From NCBI RefSeq assembly GCF_030269925.1, contig NC_085129.1, positions 12,267,501 through 12,331,500 of the forward strand: a stretch of DNA of 64,000 nucleotides, given 5' to 3'. The stretch's first letter is position 1. The number at the start of each line of letters is the position of its first letter. A model generated the notes under the pieces. That model had not been told where the DNA came from, made no database searches, and worked only from the letters and a program-made list of their open reading frames with translations. Shown here in pieces: positions 31,401 to 41,216 of this stretch. This DNA is from Bombyx mori (Eukaryota > Arthropoda > Insecta > Lepidoptera > Bombycidae). The position numbers were made by a program, and so were the translations under genes.

Positions 31401-34255
31401 GAAACAAGTTTTGATACAACAACTGACTTGAGTGATTCTGAAGTTATTACTTCAACAATAGTAGCTTTAAGTACTGAAATACCAACAAGTACTCAGCCTA
31501 CTGTAGATGAAATGACAATTGGAAATGAGATTCCTACCAACAGCTCACCAGAAGATACTACTGATCGCAATTTTGAAAATGAAAAACAAGAAATTTCAGA
31601 AAATATTGACGAAGAAAAGTTCGTTCAAATTTCTGTTTCTGGAAATAACAATTCCCAAAAACCAAATGTTGACATTTCACCTGAGAAAGTGGAAAAAATT
31701 GAAGAAAATAAAGATCAGGAGCTAACGACCACAGCTTCAACTCAAGAGTCAACTACAGTAGTAATGACTACTATTGAAACATCAACTATAGCTAGTAATA
31801 CCATGATTAATTTGGCTATAGAAAATAATGCCAAGACAAATCTTAAAGAAAAATTGAATAAAAAAGATACAGATAAGCAAAATGACGCAAAATATGAGCC
31901 ATTACCAAAATTTGATGAATTTAAAAAGAAAATTCAAAAAGTAAATATTGCAGATGAGGAATTGGTGAATGAACGAAATAATTCTTGGAAATTGATTCCT
32001 ACTGTGTCTCCTTCTAAAGGGGATGATATTTCAAAAGAAAGTAACAAGCTAGAAAATAATTATGGCTCTGACAATAATGATAATAAAGACATTGTCTTAG
32101 AGTTTTCTAAAGAAAACCAAGGATTAGAAGTAACAACAAAAGACTTGGGTGCTGACGTTGCTCAGTTTGTTGAATTATGTAATGAACTTGCATTTAGATA
32201 CTGGAATGTCTTGGTAGAGAATATAGATAAAAAGAGAAGTTTTGTTCTGTCACCTTACTCTATAACTTCGATGCTCGCTATGATGTTTATGGGAGCTAGA
32301 GGCGCTACGTCTGGAGAAATGAACGAGATACTTAAATTAGATGACATGGTAACATTTAATCCTCACTTTACCTTAAAAAATATTTCCGATTCGATCGAAA
32401 CAAGTCCAGAATCTGGAATAATTGTATCAGCATTTATAAGAGAGCTGTACAGTGATAGAACCAAAGGAAAGATATTGACTTTCTATAAAGAAAGGGCGCA
32501 GCATTTCTACAATGGGCATGTAGAAGAAGTTAACTTTAAATTGATAAGTGACATTATCCGACGTCGAACTAATCTACTCGTGAAGAGATACACTTGGGGC
32601 AAGATAGCAGAATACATGAAAACTAACAGCATTGTTATGCAACCCCCGCTAGCTGCCTTTTCAGCTAACATATATCAGGTTAGTTTCAATTATATACTGT
32701 TACCTATATCTTAATTGTTTTTACCAAATAATAGAATTGTAGAATAGACAAACTTATAATTTAATCTCAAATTCACTATTAAGAGTTTATCGATGTTTAA
32801 ATTATTTAGAGCTAATATGGTTTTATGTATATTTGTATGTCGAGGATTGAGAGACGTCTTTTTCCAGCTGTGGATGTCTATGGGCTGACAGATATATACG
32901 AGTATAAGAATGATAAATATTTATTTTAGTAAAAACCATACATTTTGTTGGTATTACTAATAATCTATGTTTGTAACTTAAAACATTACACATTAAATAA
33001 CTGACTGTATATATTATTTTTCGGAGTCTTTCATAAGTGCCTGCTGCAAAAGCTAATAACTAGCAGTCCCTTGATCTTGCTGGATATAACTTTCATATAT
33101 ATAGCTCGTATGTAAATGTTGAACAAAATGTGTTTTGACGTGATAACGTCTTAGAAATCGATGAACACCGGCTTCACGCAAAAAAAAGTATCACGTTTCT
33201 CCAAAGCCCTTGCTCCAAGCGATAGAGAGGCACACAAGCCTTGGCTTGTGACACATTTATCTTATTTCTCGCTCTGGCATCAGCCAGAGCTAGGAGTTGG
33301 AATATTTCTGCGTAACGCAAAAGTAAAATGTTTTCATGATATAGACTATTTAAGGTTGACTATGGTATTGGATAGGAATCTGACTTCCATGACAAAATAT
33401 TAAATTACATTTAAATAATTTCAGACGGATTGTACTGGCACTTCAACGGACGGCAGAGACGGCGAGATGTATTTCGTGGTATCGCCCAATGTGCGTCAAC
33501 GTCGGCTCGTTCCGGTTCCTGCTGTAGTTTATAAGAAAGGATTTTTGGCTGGCTACGATCCTATTCTGGATGCTACAGCTGCTGCGTTAGGAAACACCAA
33601 CTCCATAGTTAGCACCTTCTTCCTAATGCCTGGTCAACAAGGAAACGTTGTTCATGGTGAGGACTTAGAAAGACTGGAACGGAGACTTTTGGATGCTAGT
33701 CCTTCCACTCCCTCTTGGAATCGTCTTCTTAGAACACTGCTACCTAGAATTGGATTAGAGCTTCAGATTCCAAGATTTTCGCACAAATCAGTTTTTAATG
33801 TTTCATCAAGCTTAAGGAAAATGGGATTAAAAGATTTGTTCGATGCGGACCATGCTGATTTAGGAGGTCTTAATGGTCCTTCAAAGGACTTGTTCCTTTC
33901 TGACATGATACAAATGACGAGCTTTGTGACGTGCGGTGAAGGAATCATTGGTGAACAACATCATGTTGAGGAATATCCTGAAACTACCCGTCCTGGACAA
34001 AGGCGTCGTACTTCAAGATGGGCTAATTATTGGGACGAGCCTAGGGATTATCAAAGGGCTTTCCATGACCCCCATGACGTTGGAGACGCAATGAATTTGC
34101 CGCTGCATCTTCGTCCAAGACAGGCCCGTTTACCAACAAGAAGCACTCAACCAGCCAGATTAAAATTCGACAGGCCGTTCTTATACTTTGTGAGGCACAA
34201 TCCTTCGGGTATGATATTGTACGTAGGTCGTTATAATCCAAGGCTCCTACCTTAA
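28484..34255 (+). CDS. secreted serpin-like protein with a long Thr-rich region
   Basis: I assemble three coding exons: 28484-28548, 29255-32678 and 33425-34255 (introns gt...ag). They give about 1439 residues. Exon 1 encodes a signal peptide (MRVILCVLLATAWILADA). Exon 2 encodes a short conserved-looking segment, a Thr/Pro mucin-like tract (about residues 240-370, with Thr/Ser-rich sequence to ~535), an acidic Asn/Ser-rich linker, and from ~989 the serpin N-lobe (SFVLSPYSITSMLAMMFMGA). Exon 3 ends with the serpin signature region (KFDRPFLYFVRHNPSGMILY, then VGRYNP). The hinge that in inhibitors reads like GTEAAAA is SFVTCGEGII, followed by an unusually long Arg-rich stretch of about 70 residues, so protease inhibition looks unlikely. 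It resembles insect Spn100A-like serpins. A 5' UTR splice acceptor precedes the ATG (ag at 28457). No upstream exon was identified. Confidence 0.88.
28829..29050 (+). mobile_element. diverged SINE in serpin intron 1
   Basis: Old Bm1-like body with an internal 20-bp tandem duplication (caccactaggtagggta) and no long A-tail. Confidence 0.7.
29911..30290 (+). repeat. Thr-codon microsatellite/minisatellite in serpin exon 2
   Basis: Runs of act/aca codons with repeated acacctattcctacc-type units encode the Thr-Pro tract. Because of it, both other frames and the antisense strand stay open here, which is a composition effect and not evidence for further genes. Confidence 0.85.
32679..33424 (+). other. 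serpin intron 2
   Basis: Starts gttagt after ...tatatcag and ends tttcag. Phase 0. AT-rich, no repeat of note. Confidence 0.75.
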
Positions 34256-34708
34256 AGTCGGAAAATGACTATTCAGTTAGCTTAATGAAACATTCCTATG
34301 AGGAAAGTGATCGAGATACTGGTGCGTGTGATAATATTGCGAAAGTTATTGAGCATTTACGTGACAGTATTAGTGTGTTTGGTGCATTGTACGCTTTTAA
34401 TTGTAAGATTGTTTACATCATTTATTCGATATTTCTTTTTATAGTGTTTAATGAATTTAGTATATTTAGGAATATTATTTGTGGGGATTTAGAATAATTG
34501 TGTTATAAACGAATTGGGTATGGCCATGATTTCCATTACATTGCACAGCCACTATGTATCTATTCCAATTTCATTATAGATTTGTATAAATAATGGTACT
34601 TAGAAAGGATTTTACTGTAGTTTTTTCTTTAATTGTAATTACAGTTAATGCTTAATATATTTAGGGTAATTGGAATGCACTGCATTTTGTGAATGGATCG
34701 AAAAACGT

Positions 34709-34714
34709 AATAAA
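34709..34714 (+). terminator. candidate serpin poly(A) signal
   Basis: AATAAA about 455 nt after the serpin stop codon. A second AATAAA on the same strand is at 34815-34820. Confidence 0.5.
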
Positions 34715-34806
34715 GTTCTTTAAGTTTCTTCACAAAATAGAAGAAACAAGAGATTTCTTCACAAAATGCATTAAAGGTTAAGAGATACACGATTTATGTA
34801 TTTTCT

Positions 34807-34812
34807 TTTATT
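34807..34812 (-). terminator. candidate OBP-a poly(A) signal
   Basis: AATAAA on the minus strand, 54 nt after the OBP-a stop codon, two bases from the plus-strand AATAAA at 34815-34820. Confidence 0.6.
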
Positions 34813-34865
34813 AGAATAAAGATTGTTTCGTGTAAAATCACCAATTTAATTTTCATAATCTAACA

Positions 34866-37800
34866 TCATGTAAAAAAGTCTCTGCACTCCTCGTTGAATT
34901 CTTTAACTTCCTGACATTCCTTGGTTGGCATATAGACTGGACATCCCTGTAAAATTATCAATTTCGTAAAGTATTTTTCATACCTCTGTAATAATTCTGG
35001 ATACAAGGTCGCATAGAATTGAAAATCATTTGCTTTGTCGCTTTCATTTGCCAACCTAATGCCAGCGGTACAGCTAAGATGCTGCATGCGGGTGCATATC
35101 GAAGTCTCTCTCAATTATTTTTGTTGCATCAGACCGTGGCGTATAAATATACAGAATGTTGGTACTGACTGGTAGAAAAACAAGCCAATAACACTAGCAT
35201 ACAACTAATTTACAAGGGACAGACGGAATTCGTAACAACAAACAATAGCCAGGTTGTAATACCGTATTTTCTGATTATTGTCGCTTAGATTGTTTTCATA
35301 CAATTTGGCTTGGTAAACATTGAAAACAGAATCTAGATAGCCACGGTTGGGCTTATTCGAAGTCCGCACAACACTTCTGACTTTGGTATTTATACCGCGA
35401 AGCAGTCTTACGTTCCGGTTTAAAAGGTAATATGGCCGTTATACAGTACAAATTTAGATTTTGACTTTAGATTTTAAGGTGGTTGATAAGGTGTTAGTAA
35501 TTAGACTGTTTGTGGTTGATGTGGTTGATATTGATGCCAACATTCAGTAGTTCTGGGCTTTAGTGATCATTGAGAATACCTGATAAGCCGTTAGCTCTTG
35601 CCCTCACAAAGCGTCGTTAATAATAACTACTATTCAAAGATATATAGCTTATTTGACTAAAAAAATCAAAATTGTTTTTACCAAATTCACAAAATTCCTT
35701 ATGCATCCGTGCAGATTGTAGAACTCACAAGGCTCCATAGGGAATAGATGTTGATAATTTAGTTTGCAATGAACTTTCGCGTTCAGTATCACAGTTTTAA
35801 ACGCAGAGTTCAGCTCGGTCCATTTGTCCAGGTGCGCGTAATATTTATCGTCGTCCAATAAGCCATTCGGTGTTAGGAAGTTGTATTTTTTCAGAATACA
35901 ACGCCAATGGTCGCACTAAAACCCTTTGATAAGTTTACGAAATCCGGGAATTTAATTTTTGTGCATTTATCACTGTTTCATTACACAAATTTAAAGGTAT
36001 CTTACGAGTTGTATCGGACACTACTTTGAATGAGTTTAATTTACTTAAAATTAATTAAGTATGAATAATAAATATAGTTGGTGGAAGATGTCATGTTCAA
36101 TTTAGTAATATATTTATTATTTATTTACTAGTAACTTGTATGTGCCTACCATGGTTAGAAAAAAATTTACAAAATAAGCAAACTACTATTACTGCTACTA
36201 ATATTGACTAACTTCTATTACTTCGTAGGATAGGAATTATAAGGAACATAAAAAATAATAATGTTGTCTTAATCAGACTGTTTACGGTGATGCAAATACA
36301 AATGCCCGACAATTTGAACTTTGATGATATTTTGTGTCATTCCCTCTCAATTCTTTTATCTGCAAACTGTGACTGAATATGTTTTATTCCAACATTAGGA
36401 TAGCTTATAGACATCTTTGTCTGGATATATATTGCCTAAGAAGTTTGCTGGAAAATTGCACTTACAGATTATCTAATGCATATTTTGTAACTTTTACAAA
36501 TACAGAATTTGTACGTTGCTTTGTCTAATTGTTAACATTTTTTAATGTCAAAAAATCAAATTTGTTTGCATGGGAAGGTGAACAATGTTTTCAATTAAAT
36601 GCTATTATTACTTACCCCAGTAACGGCCTTTCTAACGAAGCCGCCAATATCGTTTTTAACAAAGTTCATATCGGCTATTCCTCCACAACTTCTGGCTATT
36701 GTTCTAGTAAAGAATGGTGGAAAGATACAACATTGGCGATACTGCAAGAATTAAAGAAAACCATCATAGTTCATTTTTTTATTGCTTATATGGGTGGACG
36801 AGCTCACAGCCCACCTGGTGTTAAGTGGTTACTGGAGCCCATAGACATCTACAACGTAAATGCCGCCACCCACCTTGAAATACGAGTTCTAAGATGTCAA
36901 TATAGTTACAACGGCCGCCCCATCCTTCAAACTAAAACGCATTACTGCTTCACGGTAGAAATAAGCGGGGTGGTGGTACCTACCCGTGCGGACTCACAAG
37001 AGGTCCTACCACCAGCATAAGTAATATAATTTGATTTACAAACAATTCTTTGTGTAAAAATGTAGTAAATTTAAATTGTAAAAACCCCCTTGTTCAGAAT
37101 CTAAGGTGAATGTGATATTTTCAATTGTTTTGAAATGTAAACATTTTTTTGGAATGAAATAATATGCTTTACCATTAATTCTATCGGTGCTTGACATCTG
37201 TCCGGACGAATTTGGTAGTCGTCATCTATTTGGCCTTGAACCTTAAAAAATCGGGTAGCAAATATTTTAATCTAAGAATTAATTTAATTTAAATGAGGCT
37301 TGCGGAGAGTTATTTAATCGTGGGCAGCGGCTTGGCTCTGCCCCTGGCATTGCCGAAGTCCATGGGCGACAGTAACCACTCATTATCAGGTGAGCCGTAA
37401 GCTCGTCTACTTACAAGGACAATAGAAATAATAATAATAGTTAATATTTATTTACTTATTTATAACTTCATATACTAGAAAGTATAAAGACGGACTTAAT
37501 GCCATAGGCATTCTCTAACAGTCTACCTTAGGGGAGTGCAGAGATGAAGCTTGGTAGGTGTAGTGTGAAGTTGATATTACTTAAACATATGTGTATATAT
37601 AACATACATAATATTTATATTCCTTTACTTGAATATTTTGTAATTAACTTTTGTAAAGATCAGTAAGCTGGAGTCGCAATAGGCCACCCATATTATCCGG
37701 AGAACCGATAATTGTTGGGGTAACCGTGTTCTTGTGTGGAAACCGCGAATTTGCCAACGTTGAACAGGACGCCCTCAAGCTCGGTGGAGTGACGATCTAT

Positions 37801-38140
37801 GCAGGGCGGCTCTCAAGGCTGGATGATAAAAATCAAGAATCGTGTTCAGTTGTGTTTAACGGTAGGCAGCGGCCTGGCTCTGCCCTTGGCATTGCTGAAG
37901 TCCATGGGCGACGGTAACCACTCACCATCAGGTGGGCCGTATCCTTGTCTGCCTACAAGGGCAATAAAAAAATATTGGAAAGGCCTATGTCCATCAGTGG
38001 CTGATGATAATGATAGTGATGAAGGATCAACTTATCGCGTAATACACATTTCCTGTTTCATGTTTTAAAATTAAGCAACTTACCAGAGATACGATGACCG
38101 AAAGAGTAATATATTTCGTATTCAAAGACTTATAAAACAT
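34866..38140 (-). CDS. OBP-a, Plus-C-type odorant-binding protein, five exons
   Basis: Exons on the minus strand: 38140-38084 (signal MFYKSLNTKYITLSVIVSL), 37241-37173, 36741-36616, 35915-35682 and 34946-34866. All introns are gt/ag and phase 0, giving 188 residues. Twelve cysteines follow the Plus-C plan: one in exon 2, a CC pair plus one in exon 3 (YRQCCIFPPFF), CDHWRC at the start of exon 4 and a Cx7C pair at its end (CEFYNLHGC), then GCPVYMPTKEC and EEC in exon 5. OBPs are small secreted helical proteins that bind hydrophobic ligands, often in sensillum lymph. Exon sizes match OBP-b closely. Neither RNA evidence nor the ligand can be seen here. Intron 2 holds a SINE and intron 1 holds LINE remnants. 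Confidence 0.82.
35038..35114 (-). pseudogene. possible OBP exon-4 remnant in OBP-a intron 4
   Basis: The minus strand reads ICTRMQHLSCTAGIRL, with the same Cx7C spacing and hydrophobic run that end exon 4 in all three OBP genes. A stop codon lies immediately upstream in this frame and no consensus donor follows at the right place. It may be a decayed duplicate exon or a coincidence. Confidence 0.3.
35360..35480 (+). mobile_element. very old SINE-like fragment
   Basis: Weak match to the SINE body (gcgaagcagtcttacgttcc and following), inside OBP-a intron 4. Confidence 0.4.
36774..37017 (-). mobile_element. Bm1-like SINE in OBP-a intron 2
   Basis: Complete body. Its poly(A) end lies only 32 bp from exon 3 (36741), within or beside the likely branch-point region. 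Confidence 0.9.
37290..37430 (+). mobile_element. LINE-A 3' fragment
   Basis: Matches the LINE-A terminus (gaggcttgcggagag, ggcagcggcttggctctgcc, and the A-rich end). It lies in OBP-a intron 1. Confidence 0.8.
37857..37971 (+). mobile_element. LINE-A 3' fragment inserted in another LINE remnant
   Basis: Short LINE-A terminus with its A-run. The sequence after it (ggaaaggcctatgtccatca, then tgatgataatgat) looks like an RTE-type LINE 3' end whose 5' part lies upstream at about 37660-37856. Confidence 0.7.
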
Positions 38141-38829
38141 TTAAAAATCGTTTATGCTAACTTAATATTTTAAATTAGTGAATATTGATTAGTAAGCTAT
38201 GTACCTACATCTGATAAATTTACCGGTTACATTAACTGAGAATCGTTCGTAAAGTGCACAAAACTATATAAAGGTATCTGTTTGAGAAATTCGACACGAT
38301 GTTTTTAAACATTCACAGAACAATCAAATTTAGACAAAATATTTACAGTGTAAGTTTTTATTTGGCTAAGTTAAACAGCTGACTGATATAACATGTTTAT
38401 AGGAGGCCACGGATACGATAACCTCAATGTTGGGCACTTTGAGACATATTAAGATTGATAATCTAATCACAACTTCTTCTTCTTTCTTTCTTATTACCCT
38501 CTGCTGGGGTGTAAGGTTCGAATCAAATCCTTTCATTTACATCGGTTTTGGGCAGTCTGTTTTAGATCCTCCACTTCCTAACAAAGGCTTAGGTCATTTT
38601 ATTTTTTTGTTTTATGGTAGGTACATATACTACCTGATTGGGAAGTAGTCAACGTCGTACATGGACATCAGAAATACTCGGGGCAAAGCCAAGCTGCTAT
38701 CGATTCGATTCTTTTATTCATTCATAATCCTATGTCTTCACACACAGAAACAACAAAGAACTTCCTATACAAAATAGATTTTCGTCGACTGTTCAGCTAC
38801 AAATTCTCAAGTTCTTTGAGCATATTTCT
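38141..38829. other. upstream region of OBP-a and unassigned DNA
   Basis: A TATA-like element (tatata at 38265-38270) lies ~125 bp 5' of the OBP-a ATG and could be its core promoter. Nothing else is recognised. Confidence 0.35.
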
Positions 38830-39110
38830 AGAAAAAAGATTCAATGGAGAGACTTGTCGTACAGGGCCGAGTAGGAGGCAGAAAATCTCGAGGTTCATCC
38901 TCCACGCGCTGGATTGACCTTCGAAAACTCCGCAGTATAATGTGCTCGCAATGCTAACAGCCGCCTCCAATGGAGGAACATCGCTCGACATGCGGCTGCC
39001 TTGAAAGTGAGCGGCGATGTCGAGACTCTGACAATCCTGTCCATCGACAGCCATGACTACTCTGCTAGGAGTATTCGACTAAGAAGAAGAAAGAAGAGGA
39101 ATCCTACGTC
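38830..39110 (+). mobile_element. degenerate LINE 3' end (RTE-like C-terminus)
   Basis: One plus-strand frame reads RLQWRNIARHAAAL and HDYSARSIRLRRRKK, typical of the last residues of insect endonuclease-RT LINEs. An aagaagaaga-type tail follows. Frameshifts and stops are upstream. Confidence 0.55.
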
Positions 39111-39239
39111 ACTATTTTGTGGTTAATTTCCTACAGCCTCTACCACCACTAAAGCCGCCTGTTAATGAAGATTTATGTTACATCAATTGGCAAACGTCTT
39201 ACAATATGTAGAAATAAATATAGAAACCCATTATAATAG

Positions 39240-39447
39240 GTTTAAAGCACTTTAGGAGAAACAGTGAGATCAGCCGTAAAGCGGTTACCCAATTCAGTTC
39301 GTAGAGAGTTAGAGAGTAAGCCCTCATAGAGTAAGCCTTCACAGGGCTTAGTTAGTGAGCCCTATGTAGTTTTAGCCCCGTGTGCTTGTCCGCCAGTAAA
39401 GAAAAAAGCAGAATAGCCCCTGAAGGCTATCGACAGGCAAAAAAAAC
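39240..39447 (+). mobile_element. LINE-B-related 3' fragment
   Basis: Ends gaatagcccctgaaggctat then an A-run, similar to the LINE-B 3' UTR. Strongly diverged. Confidence 0.5.
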
Positions 39448-39599
39448 TTAATGAATCTGTAATGTATAACCATCTACTGACTTGTCAAAGATTATTGTAC
39501 TTCTATAATCACAGATTTCACCAAGGCGACACTATGGATAAATAATATTATTAATCTATGTGACCACAAACTTTGACAATAAACAAAATAGTATACCTA

Positions 39600-40691
39600 G
39601 TCAGGTCATAAATTCTGTCACATGTTTAATGTAAAATAATTGAAAGTTTATTCATTATGTAACCATTCATATACCAAAATGAACTTAACAAAACATAGAT
39701 TCTTATGACACTAAAGTTTATTCAAAATGACCTCCGTGATTTTGAATACAGGCCTTCAATCTGCGCGGCCAGTCGTTTATCGCAGCACGAACGAGGTCCA
39801 TGTCAATATCGGCGGCTGCCTTAATTAAGGATGTCTTGAGTGACTCCAAATTGGGATGAGGCTTTGAGCACGCCTTTTCCTCTAAGTGTTGCCATATCTT
39901 GTAATCTAACGGATTCAAATCTGGACTGGAGGAGGGCCAGTCTTCGTGCCGGATGAAGTCGATTTCACGCGCCGCCAGCCAGTCTTCTGTGCTCTTCGCT
40001 CTATGAGCTGGCGCCGAATCTTGTTGGAATACCCAGTGCCTGTTATTGAACATGGTATGAGAAACAGGTTCCACAAGGTTCGTCAGGACTGTATTTTGAT
40101 ACACAACTGCATTCGTTTTTACACCTTTCTCACAAAAATGTACCTCTGTTAAGCCCCGGCATCTCTTCAGTCTCAGGTCCATTAGACGAGCATTCAAACG
40201 ATGTCCTGTTTTTCTTCGATATGCCCGAAGCCCTAAGTCTTCATTTAATACCCTTTTCACCGTGGTTCTGCTTAACCCCATCTGAAGGGCCAACAGTTTC
40301 TGCTTACGTTTGGGATTTCTTTAAATTCGCGCCTTCACAGCTTTTATCACTGCTGGAGTCCTAACAGACCGAGGGCGACCACTTCTTGACCTGTCATCTA
40401 CACTAGAGTCTTCATTGTATCGTTTGATGGTACAATAAACGAATCTTTCGGCTATATTCAAATTTTTCAGTAAGATAAAATTTGAATTGGCGCGTAACCG
40501 CAACGATGCAACGCAATAACTGCAACACGGTCTTCTTTAAGCGTCCACTCCATATTTAAAAATGAGTAAAATTCTAAAAGTTATACATTTTTATTTTCAT
40601 GAACAATTCGAAATTCGAATTCAATAAACTTTTTTGTGGCCAGCATTCTAAAAGAAAAGTTTTTACTGTGTGACAATACTTATGACCTGAC
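39600..40691 (-). mobile_element. defective maT/mariner transposon
   Basis: Ends are ~23-bp imperfect inverted repeats (gtcaggtcataaattctgtc on the left; gtcaggtcataagtattgtc on the complement of the right). They are flanked by TA dinucleotides at 39598-39599 and 40692-40693, the expected Tc1/mariner target duplication. The element holds one broken transposase gene. Confidence 0.9.
39718..40553 (-). pseudogene. maT-type transposase, frameshifted and internally deleted
   Basis: The start MEWTLKEDRVAVIALHRCGY (from 40553) fits a Tc1/mariner N-terminus. A frameshift follows near 40480. A second helix-turn-helix region is readable to a TAA stop at about 40321. After that the frame reads on through VFQQDSAPAHR, WPSSSPDLNPLDYKIW and the C-terminus to 39718. 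Between LRLKRCR and GLTEVHFCEKG about 85 residues typical of the family are missing, including the first catalytic Asp block, so no active enzyme can be made. The spacing of the last two acidic residues fits the DD37D (maT) type. Confidence 0.88.
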
Positions 40692-40695
40692 TAGT

Positions 40696-40734
40696 TATAT
40701 GCGTGTGTGTGTGTGTGTGTGTGTGCGTGTGTCA
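40696..40734. repeat. (TG)n microsatellite
   Basis: About 15 tg repeats with two gc interruptions, expanded from a shorter tg tract in other H-A copies. Confidence 0.9.
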
Positions 40735-41162
40735 AATAGCTGGTAGTTTTGTTTTAGTAGTGTTTTTTTTATTGATTTAATGTAGTTATTATGCATATTT
40801 AAAAAAAAAAATAGCATTATGCACTCCTTCTCTATATTCTCTATAAGTGCGAGAAATAGTATACTCCTCTGACCGCGCAATTTTCGTAAAAAGGGTTGCA
40901 AAGTTTTTGCTTCACGTATTAATATATAGATTCTTTTACATAAGTTTGAAATTTGAGAGTGCAATTTTCCTAACTAGTGACATCTAGTGAAAATCTAATG
41001 AAACTAATGTAGCGCTCTGTTTTAATACTGAATTTCATTTCTAACATTAAAAGAAGCACTTATGGTTTCACCCTATTGATTCTGCAATAGAGTCATTTAC
41101 TGACGAGGTTGGCGATAAAGAAAAAAAATCTCAATCTTCATTAGATAAGGTTTCTTCTGTCA

Positions 41163-41168
41163 TTTATT
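41163..41168 (-). terminator. candidate OBP-b poly(A) signal
   Basis: AATAAA on the minus strand about 50 nt after the OBP-b stop codon. Confidence 0.6.
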
Positions 41169-41216
41169 TAAAAACAAAAATTCACAAATCGATATTTAAT
41201 GGTATTTAAAAAATCG

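Larger units (their letters stand above)
39484..40930 (-). mobile_element. Helitron-like H-A copy split by a mariner
   Basis: H-A sequence is recognisable at 39484-39599 and resumes at 40692-40930, ending on the minus strand with TCTATATATTAATACGTGAA. The CTAG end is lost. The two halves are separated by the maT element and join at a TA. Confidence 0.7.
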
